DNA from: an uncultured Succinatimonas sp.
GTDB taxonomy: Bacteria; Pseudomonadota; Gammaproteobacteria; Enterobacterales; Succinivibrionaceae
DNA: 5,142 bases
Reading direction: 5' to 3'
Assembly: GCA_937896115.1 (NCBI GenBank)
Contig: CALBLB010000205.1
Span: 1-5,142 of the forward strand
The first letter of the stretch is position 1; each line of letters opens with the position of its first letter. Below the pieces are notes generated by a model, which made no database searches, was not told where the DNA came from, and saw nothing but the letters and a program-made list of their open reading frames with translations. Below are positions 1 to 4,567 of the stretch, piece after piece. Made by a program: the position numbers and the translations under genes.

Positions 1-207
1 GGCATAGGTATCTTGTACGCCGGTCCAAACCTCGTCGATGTGGTAGGTCCAGATCCCGTTTTCAAGTCTGTTTTCCCAGCCGTGAGAGCCTGATGCTAAT
101 ACCGTTCCGTCTGATGGATCGATAAGCACTCCTTTAATTCTGGTAGAACCAAGTTCGATGCCCAGTACGGCATCACCTTGTGCGATCAGTTTTTTGTAAT
201 CAGTCAT
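1..207 (-). CDS. FGGY-family carbohydrate kinase, N-terminal part (possibly L-ribulokinase); runs off the left edge
   Basis: The first 69 codons read from an ATG at 207 down to the window edge. The start of an ASKHA/FGGY kinase fold is clear: LGIELGSTRIKGVLID (residues 15-30) is the phosphate-1 ATP-binding loop, followed by WENRLENGIWTYHIDEVW (about 46-63), the early sugar-binding segment. Family members phosphorylate a pentose, pentulose or related sugar in the cytoplasm with ATP. The wording of these motifs (GIELGSTRIK, then WEN..NG.WTY) reminds me of the Bacteroides-type ribulokinases found with arabinose genes, so L-ribulokinase is my best guess; xylulokinase or another FGGY kinase is not excluded because the discriminating C-terminal part is missing. 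The SD is weak (GGAC at 217-220, 9 nt from the ATG). The upstream region holds an AraC-like tandem repeat at 345-381, which supports a pentose role. Kinase family confident, substrate not. Confidence 0.85.
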   Translation of the reverse strand, partial: MTDYKKLIAQGDAVLGIELGSTRIKGVLIDPSDGTVLASGSHGWENRLENGIWTYHIDEVWTGVQDTYA

Positions 208-266
208 GACAAATAAGTCCGGTTAAGTTTTGAAAACAGTTGACGAAAGCTTGAATAAATAAACAT

Positions 267-278
267 ACGAACTTTCGT
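267..278. repeat. Short inverted repeat in the kinase leader
   Basis: ACGAA-CT-TTCGT is a perfect 5-bp inverted repeat with a 2-bp centre. It is nested inside a looser one, ATAAAC (259-264) with GTTTAT (277-282). It lies just downstream of the candidate -10 box, where a repressor operator would act. No regulator can be named. Confidence 0.35.
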
Positions 279-288
279 TTATGAGAAA

Positions 289-294
289 AGTATA
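289..294 (-). promoter_or_regulatory. Candidate -10 box of the kinase promoter
   Basis: TATACT on the minus strand matches the sigma70 -10 consensus at five of six positions and lies about 80 nt before the kinase ATG. No good -35 hexamer lies 16-18 bp upstream, which would fit an activator-dependent promoter. The tandem repeat at 345-381 is about 50 bp further upstream, farther than in E. coli araBAD, so the true start site may be elsewhere. Confidence 0.3.
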
Positions 295-344
295 AGGTCG
301 TAACCGTTTGCAAAGCTTGCGGAAGTTCTCATTTTGTGCGATTA

Positions 345-381
345 AAATGAACTTTATGCAACATAAATGAAATTTTATGCA
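345..381 (-). promoter_or_regulatory. Tandem direct repeat resembling an AraC-type operator
   Basis: Two direct repeats, AAATGAACTTTATGCA (345-360) and AAATGAAATTTTATGCA (365-381), are separated by 4 bp, giving a period of about 21 bp or two helical turns. Read on the kinase coding strand they are TGCATAAAATTTCATTT and TGCATAAAGTTCATTT. The E. coli araI1 half-site consensus has the same framework (GCAT, about 7 bp, then CAT), the same 4-bp gap and the same orientation relative to the kinase gene. The site also contains the inverted repeat TTTATG-CAA-CATAAA (353-367) and the palindrome TTATGCATAA (375-384), so a dimeric repressor site is an alternative. The repeat is seen directly; the AraC assignment is inference, and no regulator gene is in the window. 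Confidence 0.55.
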
Positions 382-442
382 TAATAAAAGCAGAATAAAG
401 TTGATAAATTGCAACAATCTTTCAATACAAGTAAAGCCATTC

Positions 443-451
443 TGCTACAAT
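443..451 (+). promoter_or_regulatory. Extended -10 promoter for the PTS IIA(Glc) gene
   Basis: TGCTACAAT fits the extended -10 form TGn-TATAAT with one mismatch. It lies about 65 nt before the IIA start codon. There is no convincing -35 hexamer at 16-19 bp, which extended -10 promoters tolerate. An alternative with a better -35 is TTGATA (401-406) with AATACA 17 bp downstream. Confidence 0.45.
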
Positions 452-516
452 TTATTGCGGCTAAGAGGCCACCAATGGTTAATTGCATGTGATCATGCTT
501 TTAAGATGAGGTTGTG

Positions 517-1008
517 ATGTTTTTTAAAAAAAGTGATTTTTATCCGGTAATTGCTCCTTTGAGCGGCAAAGTGATTGCGCTTTCTGATACTGAAGATCCC
601 ATTTTTTCAGGAAAAGTAGTAGGCGACGGTGTGGCAATTATTCCTGGAAACGGCGAGGTCGTAGCTCCGGTATCGGGAGTGATCAGCATGATCGCTCCTA
701 CTAATCATTCTTACGGTGTTACGGCTTATGACGGTACTGAGATCCTGGTGCATATAGGTATTGACACGGTAAAGCTTGAAGGAAAGGGCTTTACCCCTTT
801 GGTACATAAGGGACAGGAAGTTGAAGTAGGTCAACCCATATGTAAGTTCGATCTCGATCTGATCCGTCACGAAGGATTTAATGCCACTACTCCGGTGATC
901 ATCACTTCAAATTCTATCGACAATGTAAAACGTCTTACTTTACGTACCGGTTTTGTTGAAGGCGGTAAGTCTGTCTGCATGCTGTATGCACTTGAAAAGA
1001 AGAGATGA
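517..1008 (+). CDS. crr: PTS glucose-type phosphocarrier protein IIA (EIIA-Glc), standalone
   Basis: This 163-residue cytoplasmic protein is a single PTS_EIIA_1 domain. It takes phosphate from HPr on a histidine and passes it to the IIB domain of a glucose-type permease; in enteric bacteria the same protein also signals sugar status to adenylate cyclase and sugar permeases. The fold markers run in order: IAPLSGKV (12-19), VVGDGVAI (34-41), APVSGVI (50-56), TNHSYGV with His64, LVHIGIDTV with active-site His79, then GQ.VEVGQ and TPVIIT. The two histidines are 15 residues apart, as in E. coli (His75/His90). It lacks the amphipathic N-terminal extension of enteric Crr. ATG 517 is preferred because GAGG (508-511) is 5 nt away; the adjacent GTG at 514 would be too close. 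No ptsH or ptsI adjoins it. A T6A7 run (520-532) sits in codons 2-6. Confidence 0.92.
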   Translation: MFFKKSDFYPVIAPLSGKVIALSDTEDPIFSGKVVGDGVAIIPGNGEVVAPVSGVISMIAPTNHSYGVTAYDGTEILVHIGIDTVKLEGKGFTPLVHKGQEVEVGQPICKFDLDLIRHEGFNATTPVIITSNSIDNVKRLTLRTGFVEGGKSVCMLYALEKKR

Positions 1009-1017
1009 TATATAGAG

Positions 1018-1054
1018 AAAAACCGCATCGTTAAGAACTTTGATGCGGTTTTTT
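1018..1054. terminator. Bidirectional intrinsic terminator between the IIA gene and cysK
   Basis: CCGCATC (1023-1029) pairs with GATGCGG (1042-1048) around a 12-nt loop. An A-run at 1018-1022 precedes the stem and a T-run at 1049-1054 follows it. The T-run serves plus-strand transcription from the IIA gene, and the A-run, read as U on the other strand, serves cysK. It begins 9 nt after the IIA stop and ends 11 nt before the cysK stop. Confidence 0.9.
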
Positions 1055-1065
1055 CTGATTTGATA

Positions 1066-1998
1066 TCAGTCTTGCTTGTAAAGAGCAGTTGACAGGTAGC
1101 GATCGCCGCTGTCGGGGATCACGACTACTATATTCTTACCGGCGTTTTCAGGACGTTTGGCTACATTGATGGCGGCAGCTATGGCAGCACCGCCTGAAAT
1201 TCCCAAGAAAACCCCTTCTGCGTGGGCAACTTCTCTGCCTATATTCAGGGCATCCTCGTCACTCACGGTTACGATTTCGTCTATATATTCGCGTTTAACA
1301 TTGCCTGCCTCAAATCCGGGACCTATACCCTGAATTTTATGAGGACCGGCTTTACCGCCTGAAAGCACCGGTGAAGCGGCAGGCTCAACGGCGATCACTT
1401 TTACCGAAGATTTCTGCTCTTTTAAATAGTGACCGGCTCCGGATACCGTTCCGCCTGTACCTACTCCTCCTACGAGAATATCAACAGATCCGTCGGTATC
1501 CTTCCAGATCTCAGGACCGGTGGTCTTGTAATGGATGTTGACGTTTGAAGGGTTATCGAATTGATTGGGGATCCAGGAATTGGGAGTGGCCGCCTGCAGT
1601 TCCTGTGCCTTGGCAATGGATCCTTTCATGCCTTTTGAACCGTCGGTAACTACCAATTGAGCACCGTATGCTTTGATGGTGTTGCGTCTTTCTTCTGACA
1701 TGGTAGCAGGCAGAACGATGATCACTTTAAGTCCCAAGGCAGCTCCCACCATAGCAAGACCGATACCGGTATTACCGGATGTAGGTTCGATGATGGTACT
1801 GTCTTGATTGATCCTGCCGTCAGCAAGCGCATCTTTGATCATGGCATAAGCAATGCGATCTTTGATAGAGCCGGCCGGATTGAAAGCCTCGAGCTTTGCG
1901 ATGATCTTTGCTTTCAGACCGTACTTTTTCTCGGTCTTGCTAAGCTCCAAGAGAGGGGTATTGCCAATAAGATCGGTGATTTTGCTATAAACGGCCAT
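1066..1998 (-). CDS. cysK: Cysteine synthase A (O-acetylserine sulfhydrylase)
   Basis: This 310-residue PLP enzyme makes L-cysteine from O-acetylserine and sulfide, the last step of assimilatory cysteine synthesis, in the cytoplasm. Family motifs are complete: GNTPLLEL (12-19), NPAGSIKDR (40-48) with the PLP Schiff-base Lys46, the substrate loop PTSGNTG (72-78), the PLP-phosphate loop GVGTGGT (178-184), GIGPGF near 229, and PDSGDRYLS (295-303) with Ser297 facing the pyridine nitrogen. Length and ends match CysK rather than the shorter-loop CysM. The ATG at 1998 has an SD, AGGAG (2006-2010), 7 nt away. The protein contains no cysteine residue. It is transcribed alone, ends at the shared terminator at 1018-1054, and is preceded by a Cys-rich leader ORF plus attenuator, so its expression is probably set by charged tRNA-Cys. 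No CysE, CysB or sulfate genes are in the window. Confidence 0.96.
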   Translation of the reverse strand: MAVYSKITDLIGNTPLLELSKTEKKYGLKAKIIAKLEAFNPAGSIKDRIAYAMIKDALADGRINQDSTIIEPTSGNTGIGLAMVGAALGLKVIIVLPATMSEERRNTIKAYGAQLVVTDGSKGMKGSIAKAQELQAATPNSWIPNQFDNPSNVNIHYKTTGPEIWKDTDGSVDILVGGVGTGGTVSGAGHYLKEQKSSVKVIAVEPAASPVLSGGKAGPHKIQGIGPGFEAGNVKREYIDEIVTVSDEDALNIGREVAHAEGVFLGISGGAAIAAAINVAKRPENAGKNIVVVIPDSGDRYLSTALYKQD

Positions 1999-2001
1999 AT
2001 T

Positions 2002-2017
2002 AAAACTCCTGAGTTTT
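2002..2017 (-). promoter_or_regulatory. cysK ribosome binding site inside a small hairpin
   Basis: On the minus strand AAAACT-CAGG-AGTTTT forms a 6-bp, AU-rich stem with a 4-nt loop, and the SD AGGAG (2006-2010) lies across loop and stem. The sequence is a perfect inverted repeat, but it is weak as RNA and may melt freely. It might give some translational control; this is inference. Confidence 0.4.
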
Positions 2018-2024
2018 TAAGCCT

Positions 2025-2042
2025 GTCGGAATTCAGTCCGAC
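2025..2042 (-). other. Hairpin between the attenuator and the cysK ribosome binding site
   Basis: GTCGGA and TCCGAC form a perfect 6-bp stem with a 6-nt loop. No U-run follows, so it is not a terminator. Lying just downstream of the attenuator, it could stabilise the 5' end of read-through or processed cysK mRNA. Confidence 0.45.
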
Positions 2043-2048
2043 GTTAAG

Positions 2049-2077
2049 AAAAAAAAAGGAAGCCTTTCTGGCTTCCT
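2049..2077 (-). terminator. Intrinsic terminator in the cysK leader (attenuator)
   Basis: On the minus strand AGGAAGCC (2077 down to 2070), loop AGAAA, and GGCTTCCT (2064 down to 2057) form a perfect 8-bp hairpin. A run of nine T (2057 to 2049) follows directly. It is placed 28 nt after the stop codon of the Cys-rich leader ORF and about 50 nt before the cysK start, so it would end transcription before cysK. The 5' arm can be captured by a competing antiterminator (2070-2140). Confidence 0.9.
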
Positions 2078-2140
2078 AATTAAAGATCTGTACAAACGCT
2101 GTGATCTACATATTCAGCTGACGTTGCACAAAGGAAGCCA
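2070..2140 (-). promoter_or_regulatory. Antiterminator alternative to the cysK attenuator
   Basis: TGGCTTCCT inside the leader ORF (2140 down to 2132, codons 21-24) is fully complementary to AGGAAGCCA (2077 down to 2069), the 5' arm of the terminator: 9 bp, mutually exclusive with termination. The pairing has an inner helper stem: GTGCAACG (2129 to 2122) with CGTTTGTAC (2098 to 2090), eight pairs including one G-U, with one bulged U. The leader stop codon (2108-2106) lies in the loop. Inferred logic: a ribosome stalled at the Cys cluster leaves region 2 free and cysK is transcribed; a ribosome reaching the stop disrupts the inner stem and the terminator forms. Confidence 0.75.
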
Positions 2141-2201
2141 TGCACGTGTTATTACACATGCAACCGCAACACATACAACAAACAGCGTGTGAAAACAGCA
2201 T
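2106..2201 (-). CDS. Cysteine-rich leader peptide of cysK (31 aa), regulatory uORF
   Basis: A complete ORF of 31 codons plus TAG has a near-ideal SD (AAAGGAG, 2209-2215) 7 nt before its ATG. The peptide starts MLFSHAV, then CCMCCGCMC at residues 8-16, then NNTC, and ends RQLNM. Seven of 31 residues are Cys (codons 8, 9, 11, 12, 14, 16, 20; four TGT, three TGC); eight of nine residues in 8-16 are sulfur amino acids. It lies between the cysK promoter and a leader terminator, so its likely job is to be translated as a sensor: scarce Cys-tRNA stalls the ribosome and switches RNA folding. The peptide itself probably has no function. Cys-rich uORFs with such a role are known in mycobacteria; I do not know of one before cysK in this group. 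A small metal-binding protein is a less likely alternative given the terminator and antiterminator. Confidence 0.85.
   Translation of the reverse strand: MLFSHAVCCMCCGCMCNNTCMASFVQRQLNM
2141..2162 (-). other. Hairpin within the Cys codons of the leader ORF
   Basis: TGCATGTGT (2162 to 2154) and ACACGTGCA (2149 to 2141) form nine pairs, one of them G-U, around the 4-nt loop AATA. The arms include Cys codons 14, 16 and 20, and the stem ends next to the antiterminator strand (2140). It could be a pause hairpin, or a 1:2-type structure opened by a ribosome at the Cys cluster. Confidence 0.6.
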
Positions 2202-2230
2202 TTAACAGCTCCTTTAAAATCCTGATTAAA

Positions 2231-2259
2231 AAAATATTACGTTTATTTTTAGCTGTCAA
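2231..2259 (-). promoter_or_regulatory. Sigma70-type promoter of the leader ORF-cysK unit
   Basis: Minus strand: consensus -35 TTGACA (2259 to 2254), a 17-bp spacer, and -10 TATTTT (2236 to 2231). Transcription would start near 2223-2227, about 25 nt before the leader ATG. An A7T6 tract (2282 to 2270) lies where an UP element would sit. The strong promoter implies that control is mainly after initiation; I cannot point to a CysB site. Confidence 0.75.
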
Positions 2260-2304
2260 CTGTTTTGGGAAAAAATTTTTTTAGGTTAGCGATCTGTTTG
2301 AAAA

Positions 2305-2310
2305 TATAAG
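2305..2310 (+). promoter_or_regulatory. Candidate -10 box for yfcE
   Basis: TATAAG matches the -10 consensus at five of six positions and lies about 50 nt before the yfcE ATG. The -35 is poor (TAGGTT or TTAGGT at 17-18 bp). The A6T7 tract at 2270-2282 lies just upstream and may be shared with the divergent cysK promoter. Confidence 0.35.
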
Positions 2311-2358
2311 AAAATTAGTCTGTTTCTTGTATCGTTCTTCGTCTCTGGGGAAAATTTT

Positions 2359-2937
2359 ATGCGCTATTTGATTTTATCTGATATTCACGGCGGTAATGAT
2401 GAACTGAGGGAAGCTCTTTCATTTTTTGACGCCTTTAAATGTGATTATCTGGTTTTGCTTGGGGATTTATTGAATCACGGTCCGCGTAATCGTGTACCGC
2501 AAAGCTACAGCCCTATGGATGTTGCCCCGCAACTTGAAAAGTTTAAAGACAAAATAATTGCCGTACGCGGAAACTGCGACAGCGAAGTAGATCAAATGGT
2601 ATTCTCTTTTCCTTGTACAGCGCCTTACGGTTGGATTTTAATTCCCAAGTCAGATAGGACGATACGAGTGATGCTAACTCACGGTCATCTATATCGTTAT
2701 GAAACTGAAGCAGAGCGTGACAAACTGGGGCTTAAAGCAGGAGATATAGTGCTGTCTGGGCATACTCATGTTTCAGGTATTTTTAGAAAGCCAAGCGGAG
2801 TGATCAATGTTAACCCCGGGTCGACCACTATTCCTAAAGGAGGAACCCCCGCAGGTTTTGCCGTGATGGATGAAGACGGCATCACCTTGTGTAATTTGAA
2901 TGGAGATACCATTAACTTTCTTAATTTCAATTCGTAG
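2359..2937 (+). CDS. yfcE: YfcE family metallophosphodiesterase
   Basis: This 192-residue calcineurin-like phosphoesterase is a little longer than E. coli YfcE (184). The dinuclear metal site is complete: DIHG with Asp8 and His10, GD with Asp36, GNCD with Asn72, THGH with His108, and GHTH with His135 and His137. The YfcE signature stretches LLNHGPRN (37-44) and AVRGNCDSEVDQM (68-80) are kept, as is NPGSTTIPKGG (152-162). E. coli YfcE hydrolyses artificial phosphodiesters with Mn; its natural substrate is unknown and so is this one's. The ATG at 2359 has GGGGA (2347-2351) 7 nt upstream. The gene stands alone, divergent from cysK and convergent with the glycosyltransferases. It has no signal peptide, so it is cytoplasmic. 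Confidence 0.93.
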   Translation: MRYLILSDIHGGNDELREALSFFDAFKCDYLVLLGDLLNHGPRNRVPQSYSPMDVAPQLEKFKDKIIAVRGNCDSEVDQMVFSFPCTAPYGWILIPKSDRTIRVMLTHGHLYRYETEAERDKLGLKAGDIVLSGHTHVSGIFRKPSGVINVNPGSTTIPKGGTPAGFAVMDEDGITLCNLNGDTINFLNFNS

Positions 2938-2981
2938 CTTTTTTTATATATTTAATCTTACAGTTAATATCTAGTAAATAT

Positions 2982-3803
2982 TTAATTTTCATTTTTTAAT
3001 TCTCTTATCCCGTCAGCGGCTTTTATAATTTTTGAATTAATTCTGTCTTGTAATTTTTTTAGGTTGTGTTCTTGGTTGGTACGATCGTTTTCTTTGTGCC
3101 AAAGATGTAACACAGCTGTAGCATATCTGCCTGATTTTACTTTGATCCCTGCATGAATAAGCCTTACAGCGAGATCTGAGTCCTCATATCCCCATCCTTC
3201 AAAGCCGCTGTCACAACCGTTTACTTTAAAAAAATCATCTTTAAATAAAGCAAAATTACACCCGCGGACTTTTTTCCAACTGTTATGCAAAAGCCTCAAG
3301 TAATGAAAATAAGGAAAAGTAATAAAAGGATGCAGTCTTTTTATATCATGTTTAAGATATGCTTTTACCCAATCTAAAACTGAATAATGCCAAATTTTTA
3401 TTCCGTGTAAGAGAATTTGTCTGGTAAAACTTTCTGAAAGTAAAATCCTGTTTCCTGCCACAATACAATTTTTTTGGGCTAACATCCTATGTACCTTGAC
3501 AAAGGAAGTTCTGGGAATACAGTCGCCGTCTAAGAAAATCAGGTATTCTCCTGAGGATAACGAAGCGGCAAGATTTCTGACACGTGAAAGTCTGAATCCC
3601 TGATCTTCCTGGAAAGCATGAACAATTTTGTAATTACAAATTTTCTGCATGTTCCGGATCATTAAAGTCGTATCGCTACGCGAGCCGTCGTCACCAACTA
3701 TTACTTCAAAGTTCTTGTCAGTCTGATCATTGAGAGCTTGCAAGATAAGTTGTAGGGCATCAGGGCGGTTATAGGTGCTGATGATCACGGAAATCTTCAT
3801 CAT
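2982..3803 (-). CDS. GT2 family glycosyltransferase with a C-terminal galactosyltransferase-type domain
   Basis: This 273-residue GT-A enzyme should use a nucleotide sugar to extend a cell-surface glycan, probably LPS or lipooligosaccharide. Markers: ISVIISTYNRPDAL (4-17), nucleotide-binding GDDGS (37-41), the metal-binding DGD of FLDGDC (90-95), acceptor segment GCNFALFKDDF (181-191), and GWGYEDSDLAVRL (203-215), the W..ED.DL motif of the glyco_transf_7C domain that carries the probable catalytic base. A basic, Lys-rich tail follows. Donor and acceptor sugars cannot be read from the sequence. It overlaps the upstream gene by 4 bp (ATGA at 3803-3800), implying translational coupling. The second ATG (3800) has better spacing to GGGAG (3807-3811), 6 nt against 3 nt, and may be the real start. 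Only 44 AT-rich bases separate its stop from that of yfcE, and I see no hairpin terminator there. Confidence 0.88.
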   Translation of the reverse strand: MMKISVIISTYNRPDALQLILQALNDQTDKNFEVIVGDDGSRSDTTLMIRNMQKICNYKIVHAFQEDQGFRLSRVRNLAASLSSGEYLIFLDGDCIPRTSFVKVHRMLAQKNCIVAGNRILLSESFTRQILLHGIKIWHYSVLDWVKAYLKHDIKRLHPFITFPYFHYLRLLHNSWKKVRGCNFALFKDDFFKVNGCDSGFEGWGYEDSDLAVRLIHAGIKVKSGRYATAVLHLWHKENDRTNQEHNLKKLQDRINSKIIKAADGIRELKNEN

Positions 3804-4567
3804 ATTCTCCCGTTAAAACGGTTAATACTGCGTAATTTAATATATTTTTCAAGCGTGTAGAAACCGTGAAGCAGACAAAACTCAAATCCTAATTTTCCGT
3901 CCAGAAAACCTAGATGCACAACATAGGTTTTAAGAAAAGCCCAAAGCGGTTTGATCATGATCCCAGATAAGAAGTTGCTGTTTTTGCCTTGAGCCGCATA
4001 CTTTTGTGCGAGCATGGTCGTATAACGATTCATTTTATCTAAATGAATTTCCCAACTTTTATAGGGAAAATGGATGAGTCTTCCTTGTAATTCTTTTTTG
4101 GGAAACGGGCACTGCAATCTTTCATGTACCGAGCCTTCATATTTAGCGCTGCTTTTTTTAAATAATCTTTCGACTTTATCCGGTCTTAATACTCCGTGCA
4201 GAACTTTACCTTCTACAAAATGATTTTCCCTTGAAATCCGCCAGCAGAAGTCTTGGTTTGAAAGCACCGCTTCTTTGATTTCTTCTGCAAGTTCTGAGGT
4301 GATCCTCTCATCTGCATCCAGCATCATTACCCATTCATTACTTGCATGAGCAATGGCAAAATTTCGTTGTGCCGCATAATCTCCGTTTAGCGGACGTTGA
4401 AGGATTTTGCATCCGAAAGATTTGGCAATATCGTCGCTTTTGTCGGTAGAGCCGCTGTCAACAAGAATGATTTCCGCTGCAAAAGAAGCACTTTTTAAAC
4501 AATCAGGAAGGTTATCTTCTTCGTTATAGGCTAATACGATCACGCTAAGCGGTAATTTTTCCATCAT
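3800..4567 (-). CDS. WaaE/KdtX-type GT2 glycosyltransferase (LPS core glycosylation)
   Basis: A 255-residue GT-A glycosyltransferase of the WaaE/KdtX group, whose studied members add a beta-linked glucose to the heptose of the LPS inner core at the cytoplasmic membrane face. Visible: LSVIVLAYNEEDNLPDCL (7-24), VDSGSTD (36-42) for nucleotide binding, the metal-binding DAD of MLDADE (83-87), YEGSVHERL (143-151), and a hydrophobic, aromatic C-terminal stretch (about 199-245, with PLWAFLKTYVVHLGFLDG) typical of the group and likely membrane-associated. The frame stays open to an ATG at 4627, but those 20 extra residues precede the normal GT2 start and have no SD; ATG 4567 has GGA (4573-4575) 5 nt away, and a second ATG follows at 4564. 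It is the first gene of a two-gene operon. Exact linkage is inferred from family only. Confidence 0.85.
   Translation of the reverse strand: MMEKLPLSVIVLAYNEEDNLPDCLKSASFAAEIILVDSGSTDKSDDIAKSFGCKILQRPLNGDYAAQRNFAIAHASNEWVMMLDADERITSELAEEIKEAVLSNQDFCWRISRENHFVEGKVLHGVLRPDKVERLFKKSSAKYEGSVHERLQCPFPKKELQGRLIHFPYKSWEIHLDKMNRYTTMLAQKYAAQGKNSNFLSGIMIKPLWAFLKTYVVHLGFLDGKLGFEFCLLHGFYTLEKYIKLRSINRFNGRI

Larger units (their letters stand above)
208..516. promoter_or_regulatory. Divergent control region between the kinase and PTS IIA(Glc) genes
   Basis: About 310 AT-rich bases between two divergent starts. It holds no credible gene: the one longer minus-strand open frame (223-417) starts with TTG, lacks an SD and has low-complexity composition. 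Visible signals, listed separately, are a tandem repeat at 345-381, a -10-like box at 289-294 (minus), an inverted repeat at 267-278, and an extended -10 at 443-451 (plus). An imperfect hyphenated palindrome GCATG-TGAT-CATGC lies at 485-498 just before the IIA SD. No full CRP site (TGTGA-N6-TCACA) could be found by eye. Confidence 0.7.

Noticed and set aside
223..417. Minus-strand open frame of 64 codons in the kinase control region
   Set aside because: It starts with TTG, has no SD, a low-complexity AT-driven composition, and lies over the regulatory repeats.
485..498. TGTGATC near the IIA start as a CRP site
   Set aside because: Only one half-site fits; the second half (TCACA) is absent at the required spacing, and it sits too close to the start codon to activate the promoter at 443-451.
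520..532. T6A7 run at the start of the IIA gene as a programmed frameshift or phase-variation site
   Set aside because: The run is not in the right phase for an X-XXY-YYZ slippery heptamer, encodes a plain FFKK, and a 7-base tract is short for phase variation.
607..870. Minus-strand open frame inside the IIA(Glc) gene
   Set aside because: Shadow of a clearly coding plus-strand gene; no family resemblance.
1804..2079. Plus-strand open frame over the start of cysK and the attenuator
   Set aside because: Antisense shadow of cysK; its end runs through the terminator hairpin and there is no family resemblance.
1999..2230. SAM or other metabolite riboswitch upstream of cysK
   Set aside because: No riboswitch core could be recognised; the translated Cys-rich ORF plus terminator and antiterminator explain the leader better.
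2255..2266. 12-mer AAAACAGTTGAC shared, inverted, with 233-244
   Set aside because: A few 12-mer matches are expected by chance in a window this size; the copy at 233-244 has no matching promoter context.
2938..2981. Possible terminator between yfcE and the glycosyltransferase gene
   Set aside because: There is a T-run after the yfcE stop but no stable GC-containing stem next to it.
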